The position numbers were made by a program, and so were the translations under genes. The notes beneath the pieces were generated by a model, which worked only from the letters and a program-made list of their open reading frames with translations, did not search any database and was not told where the DNA came from. Below are positions 60,042-64,000 of a stretch of DNA of 64,000 nt, piece by piece (the first letter of the stretch is position 1; each line of letters opens with the position of its first letter). The stretch is from Apricaphanius iberus (lineage: Eukaryota > Chordata > Actinopteri > Cyprinodontiformes > Aphaniidae): the NCBI GenBank assembly GCA_028564705.1, contig JAPXFQ010001297.1:682001-746000 (forward strand), read 5' to 3'.

Positions 60042-60554
60042 TGCATGATTTTGAATATGGAATAAAAAATTCTAAACAGTTTTCAAAATGCAAAAATGAA
60101 TGAGAAATAGAAAATGTTTGCTATGCATTTGTATTCAACTCAAGTAAGCAACCCCACTCAATAAAATATGGTGATTTCCAAAAGGTTATAAATACTTTTG
60201 CAAGGCACTGTTCAGTAGTTGACTGAAAGATAATAGAGTAAGTCCTGATAAAGAAATGGCTAAAAACTGAGGAGAAAATAAGAAATAAACTGATATACAT
60301 GGAAGGAAGGAATCTGGCAATAATTCTCACCTGAAGGAAATACTTTTTTTATGTAGCAAAATGATTTATATTTTATTCTGTTTTTGTTTATAACATTACC
60401 TAAATTGAAGCTTGGCTCATTATGAAGGATTGCTGAGGACTTGCTGTGGTTGGATTCTGCATGATCCGGGCTCAACCTCACGTTGATGACTCATCGCAAT
60501 CTGCTGGGATTCCTTACATAGAAAACTTACCTGATTGGAATGCTTGTATAAATG

Positions 60555-60640
60555 TATTGAAATGACTTTTGTTGTAAAGTCCCTTGAGATGACTTTGTTG
60601 TGAATTGGTGCTATATAAATAAAAGTGAATTAAATTCAAA
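60555..60640 (+). repeat. LINE 3' tail fragment
   Basis: Reads cccttgagatgactttgttg, tgaattggtgctatataaat, aaaagtgaatt. It matches in style the reversed tail at 39372-39440. It is separate from the L2 nest ending at 60041. Confidence 0.6.
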
Positions 60641-60689
60641 GTATGGTAAAGCACTTTCAATTGAAGGTCTTACTTGTTCTGAACACTAA

Positions 60690-60932
60690 TATGTTTGCAC
60701 TGCTACACTTCTCTGACCCCTCTGGCCCCTCCCACAGGTGGTGAGCTCATGGGAAGGGGGGCCCATGTTGCCTCTTCGGGCTGAGCCTGGCCAGGCCACA
60801 TGGGTAAAGGCCCGGCCACCAGGTGCTTGCCAACGCGCCCCACCGGCAGGCCTGGCTCCAGAAGGGGGCCCCGGTGCGAGGGAACACTGAGTCCAATACT
60901 GTCGCTCAGCAGAGGATAATGGATGGATGGAT
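60690..60932. repeat. GC-rich dispersed repeat with GGAT tail
   Basis: A sharply GC-rich block in AT-rich surroundings: cccctcccacaggtggtgag, gggaaggggggcccatgttg, ggcccggccaccaggtgctt, ccagaagggggccccggtgc, then taatggatggatggatg at the right. Composition and the ggatg run suggest a LINE or SINE piece of teleost type. Open frames through it on the minus strand are artefacts of the composition. Confidence 0.55.
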
Positions 60933-60935
60933 GTA

Positions 60936-61170
60936 CAGTTAGGCCCAAAATGATTCATACCCCTAGCAGATTTAGTTTTTAAGTGATGTTTTCATTTTAC
61001 CAACACATTTATTCTGACTAGAAATAACATTTTTTTTGAGTGGACAGCAAATTACTAAATCGAGTCTTATGAGAATCTTTTGAGGAATTGAAAAATTAGG
61101 GTGATGGCAAAGAGGATGACCAACCTCAGAGACGCAGAGCTTACTTAAAAGAAAAATAGTTTGGACACTA
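60936..61170 (+). mobile_element. Tc1-like left end
   Basis: Starts cagttaggcccaaaatgatt then catacccctagcag, a typical Tc1 terminus. It proceeds through a leader to ggtgatggcaaagaggatga and ccaacctcagagac near 61101-61131. It is cut off by the LINE fragment that follows. The opposite end may be the similar tattcatgcccttcaagtca at 62250-62269. Confidence 0.5.
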
Positions 61171-61500
61171 GTGGAAACATGCAAAAAGCTGGTCAGCGAA
61201 TATAAGAAGGGCTTGGTCATGCCAGCCATGACGACTCTGCAATTGTCGGGTATTTCAGAGATGAAGAGCAAGCTGAATACAGATAGCTGTTTGACCGCTT
61301 TGTGGCGTGGTGTGCTGAGCATCCTCTTCATGAGACTATTCAATAGCAACAAAGTATCTTCACAGACCGTTACAGAAAATCCTTTCTCCCCACAGCCATC
61401 ATGGTCTACAACAACTCCTTGAAAAAATAATTAGTAATGAGCTACAACAACAGTTAATTTCCCTCTTTGATCAATAAAGTATTTTTGAATTTAATTGAAT
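61171..61500 (+). mobile_element. LINE remnant with degraded catalytic box and 3' tail
   Basis: The frame starting near 61215 reads ASHDDSAIVGYFRDEEQAEY then RFVAWC, corresponding to the YxDD box and following helix of a reverse transcriptase. The Tyr-Ala is replaced, but both Asp remain. The sequence then skips to the last part (tcatggtctacaacaactcc) and ends with tgatcaataaagtattttt, then ttgaatttaattgaatt. Same family as 10790-11852. A large internal deletion lies near 61320-61365. Confidence 0.6.
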
Positions 61501-62195
61501 TTGCTGTACTTACCTGAAAAAGCTATTACAACCCAATAAATTAGAACATAGGCTACCTTTAGCCATACCCTTACACAGATAAAGTAGATTATTTTTAATG
61601 GTTTTTAATGTTAATATGTGTGAATAATTTAATAACAGTATAACTTTATTATATGTTTTAAATACAAGTTCCCTGAATACTAAAAAATATCATGTAATAT
61701 TTTCATTATTGTTCATCTTTTTATTATTCAGAATGTCACTGTTACAACTTTTTCAACAAATCAGAGATTTATATACTGCTCTTTCACTAGCTGAATTAAA
61801 TCCATAATCAAGAGGTATTAAAAATGTCATTTTTTTATTATTTTTTATTATTGTTTATCCTTACATGTCAAAAGCAACATTTTCTAAAATGTAACTTTGC
61901 AATAAGTAACAAACAAAGGAAAAACAGGATTTGTCATATTACCTGCAATAAAATTATTTATTTAAGAGAACCTGTCTTAATATTCCTTACAACAACTCAC
62001 AAGGTCAAAGGGAGCTTCCATTTATCTGTAAGCTTAGTGAAAAAGCTAAGTTTCAACAGTTTAATAATTTAATTATGGCCAATATTGAATGTTTTACCCT
62101 TTTTAATTGATTTTACAGATCAATCATGATTAAGAGATTTAAGCTTTTTTGACAAAAAATACAAATAATCCCTTTAATTTAAAAATGAAAACAGA
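61501..62195. other. AT-rich non-coding stretch
   Basis: No gene or transposon end recognised. Confidence 0.4.
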
Positions 62196-63368
62196 TTTCT
62201 ATACAATTATGACAAGTAAAAATATCAAATCTGAATAGGTGATTACATAAATATTCATGCCCTTCAAGTCAGTATTAGTAGATACACCTTTGGCTGTAAT
62301 CAAAGCATGAAGTCTGATTGGATAATCCGGCTTGTACATCTGGACACTGCAGTTTTCCTGCACTCTTCCTTGGAGAACTGGTCCAGCTGTATTAGGTTGT
62401 GTTGAGATCAGCTGTGAACTGTTCTTTTTTAGTCCTGTCATAAATTCTCTTTCAGAGTGAGGTCTGTGCTTTGACTCGAGCACTTCACAACATCCGCCTT
62501 GTTGTCTGCAAACCATTTTTGTGTAGCTGTCGCTGGATGTTTCTGGCGATTGTCTTGCTAGAAAATACATTTTCTATGAAGCAGTATTTCTCTTGGTGAT
62601 GGAAGCAAATTGTGCCTGTTGCCAAAATGCATTTTCCCATGTTTTTTCAAGCCTTCCAGGACCTCCTGCCGCGTAGCATCCCCACAGCATGATACCACCG
62701 CAACCATGCTTTAAAGATGAAGTGTTTGTGGTGATGTGCAGTGTTTGATACTCACCAAGCATAAGGCCTCATTTTATTATTTTTCAAACCCAACACTAGT
62801 TGAGGAAAGATAGATCAAAAAATTCTTTAAAAGGAACATTTAAAAACACGTCCACATAAAACGGAAGAATAACCAATAAAAAAAACAACAGTTCAGTCTA
62901 TGCTGTTTAAAACAATTATTGCAAATGGGCTGAACAACTTCTTGTAAATGTTTTTCTGGCCCAGTGGGGTAATATGAGCAGCTGTCTCAGTGCCACTTTC
63001 CCATAAAGCTTTGACTGGTGTAAAACTCAAGCAGCTTTTGTTGTATGTAGAGTCTCACCCATCTCAGCTGCTGAAGCTTGTAACTTCCTCTGATTAGTGA
63101 AAGGTGTTCTGGTGGTCTCTCTCGCCAGTCTCCTTGTACAGTTACTCAGTTTGTGAGAACAGACTGATCTAGGCAGCTTTGGGCAACATGGGCCATATTC
63201 CTCCCATTTCTTGATAATGAAATTAACTGAACTCCAGGACATGTTCATTTTTTTGTATGCACACCTGACTTATACTTTTCAAGAATCTTTTCTCTGATTT
63301 GCTTGGATTTGTCTTTTGTCTTCGTGCTGTAAGTGTGGTCAGGAATTCTGATGAACCCTACAGATACA
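62196..63368 (-). mobile_element. Tc1-like transposon remnant, reversed
   Basis: On the minus strand the start region is near 63300-63250 (aagattcttgaaaagtataa). Then come an N-terminal coding part (MNMSWSSVNFIIKKWEEYGP, 63248-63189; FTNQRKLQASAAEMGETLHT, about 63110-63051) and a second block with the Gly- and Trp-rich motif (GCGGIMLWGCYAAGGPGRLE, about 62710-62651). A segment at 62763-62910 between them lacks similarity and could be an insertion. Catalytic residues are not readable. The far end contains acacctttggctgtaatcaa (62284), typical for this family. Confidence 0.7.
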
Positions 63369-63370
63369 TA

Positions 63371-63840
63371 CAGTGCTCCGCATAAATGAGTCCACCCCTT
63401 TTAAAAAGTACAAATTTAATCAGTAGCTGATTATCTTCTTCTTTTACTTTCGGCTTTTCCCTTCAGGGGTCGCCACAGCGAATCATCTGTCTAGTAGTTT
63501 GATGAACAAAAGAACAATTTCCAAACTTTTCGCAAGGCTGTGTTTTATTGAACAATTATTTAATTCCATGAAATTAAATTAAGGTTAATAATCTAATTTA
63601 GATCACAAAATCTTCAGTTTTACTCAAATTGGTTGAAGCAAAAATCAATACACCCCAAAACAAAAACTACTACATCTAGTATTTTGTATGAGCACCGTGA
63701 TTTTAAAGGACAGCACCAAGTCTTCTAGGCGCTGAATGAACAAGTTGGCGACATATTGCTACATCTATCTTTTTCCATTCTTCAAGAATAACCTATTTTA
63801 GAGCCTGGATGCTGGATGGAGAGGGATTCTCAACGTCACT
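63371..63840 (-). mobile_element. Second Tc1-like end, with a small insertion
   Basis: Begins cagtgctccgcataaatgag then tccaccccttttaaaaag, a Tc1-type terminus adjoining the previous remnant. It continues with aaaatcaatacaccccaaaa (63642) and tatgagcaccgtgatttt (63687). At about 63432-63492 it is interrupted by cttcttcttttactttcggc, then ttttcccttcaggggtcgcc, a common short fish repeat. The remainder presumably lies beyond the window's right side. Confidence 0.6.
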
Positions 63841-64000
63841 TCAGAAAAAGAAAAACATTTATTTTGCTTATACATGCATTTTTGGTAAAAAAAAAAAAAA
63901 CAACCTTTTTCTTACACATGTATTTTCATCAAAAGAAAATATTTTTTTTTCCCTTTTCCTTATATCTGTATTCTTTGCTTTTACATTCCCTCGTCTCTTC
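63841..64000. other. Low-complexity right edge
   Basis: A- and T-rich sequence with a 14-base A run near 63887; no feature recognised. Confidence 0.5.

Larger units (their letters stand above)
57320..60212. mobile_element. Tc1-like terminal-repeat element interrupted by L2 LINEs
   Basis: The left part (57330-57456) reads agtattcacaccccttgaac, catgttacaaccacaaactc and tgtcagaccaacaaaaacg. The right part (60042-60212) reads gttttcaaaatgcaaaaatg, aggttataaatacttttgca and aggcactg. Together these are the two ends of the Tc1 family also seen at 36218-36650. Everything between 57456 and about 60041 is later L2 sequence. No transposase survives. Confidence 0.7.

Noticed and set aside
60686..60958. 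Gly/Pro/Arg-rich open frames on the minus strand
   Set aside because: They arise from the GC-rich repeat at 60690-60932, not from a gene.
60972..61352. 126-codon minus-strand open frame
   Set aside because: Antisense to a Tc1 end and a LINE remnant that read correctly on plus.

Overview
This window looks like nuclear DNA of a ray-finned (teleost) fish. It is AT-rich and intron-containing, and it is packed with the transposon families typical of teleosts: many Tc1-like elements, L2-like LINEs, hAT and PIF/Harbinger elements, and the short 'ggtgcctatctccag' dispersed repeat. I see no bacterial, viral or organellar gene organisation, no CRISPR array and no operon.

The one host gene I can support is hmgb1 on the minus strand. 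Its polyadenylation signal is near 52.61 kb, its four coding exons lie at 53170-54103, and a non-coding first exon ends at 56385. A CCAAT-rich promoter with CpG content lies above about 56.49 kb. It encodes a 203-residue chromatin protein with two HMG boxes and a 22-residue run of Asp and Glu at the C-terminus.

Layout. 0-9 kb: a decayed Tc1 element, a 123-bp dispersed repeat with perfect target-site duplications, a long AT microsatellite, and a PIF/Harbinger element with two convergent genes (a Myb-like partner fragment and a nuclease broken by one stop codon). 9-16 kb: two old LINE copies, a probable MITE, and a Tc1 copy nearly complete in length but inactivated. 16-24 kb: a 0.6-kb inverted-repeat element, hAT-type elements including one with a perfect 8-bp target duplication, and a reversed Tc1 remnant. 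24-50 kb: no recognisable gene; L2 and Tc1 fragments, a 0.43-kb inverted-repeat element and low-complexity DNA. This may be intergenic or a large intron of a gene whose exons lie outside. 50.8-52.1 kb: a Tc1 element with about 220-bp inverted repeats and an internally deleted transposase. 52.6-56.8 kb: hmgb1. 57.3-60.2 kb: a three-layer nest (L2 inside L2 inside a Tc1-like element). 60.5-64 kb: more LINE and Tc1 remnants.

The transposon genes do not form a pathway with hmgb1. The Harbinger nuclease and its Myb-like partner would normally act together in transposition, but both are defective here. I did not find a convincing new biological system. The items most worth checking are the almost intact Harbinger nuclease, the nested insertion, a perfect hairpin beside a leader-peptide-like exon at 35.0-35.1 kb, and CpG-rich patches in hmgb1 intron 1. 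All family assignments come from reading the sequence, without database searches.
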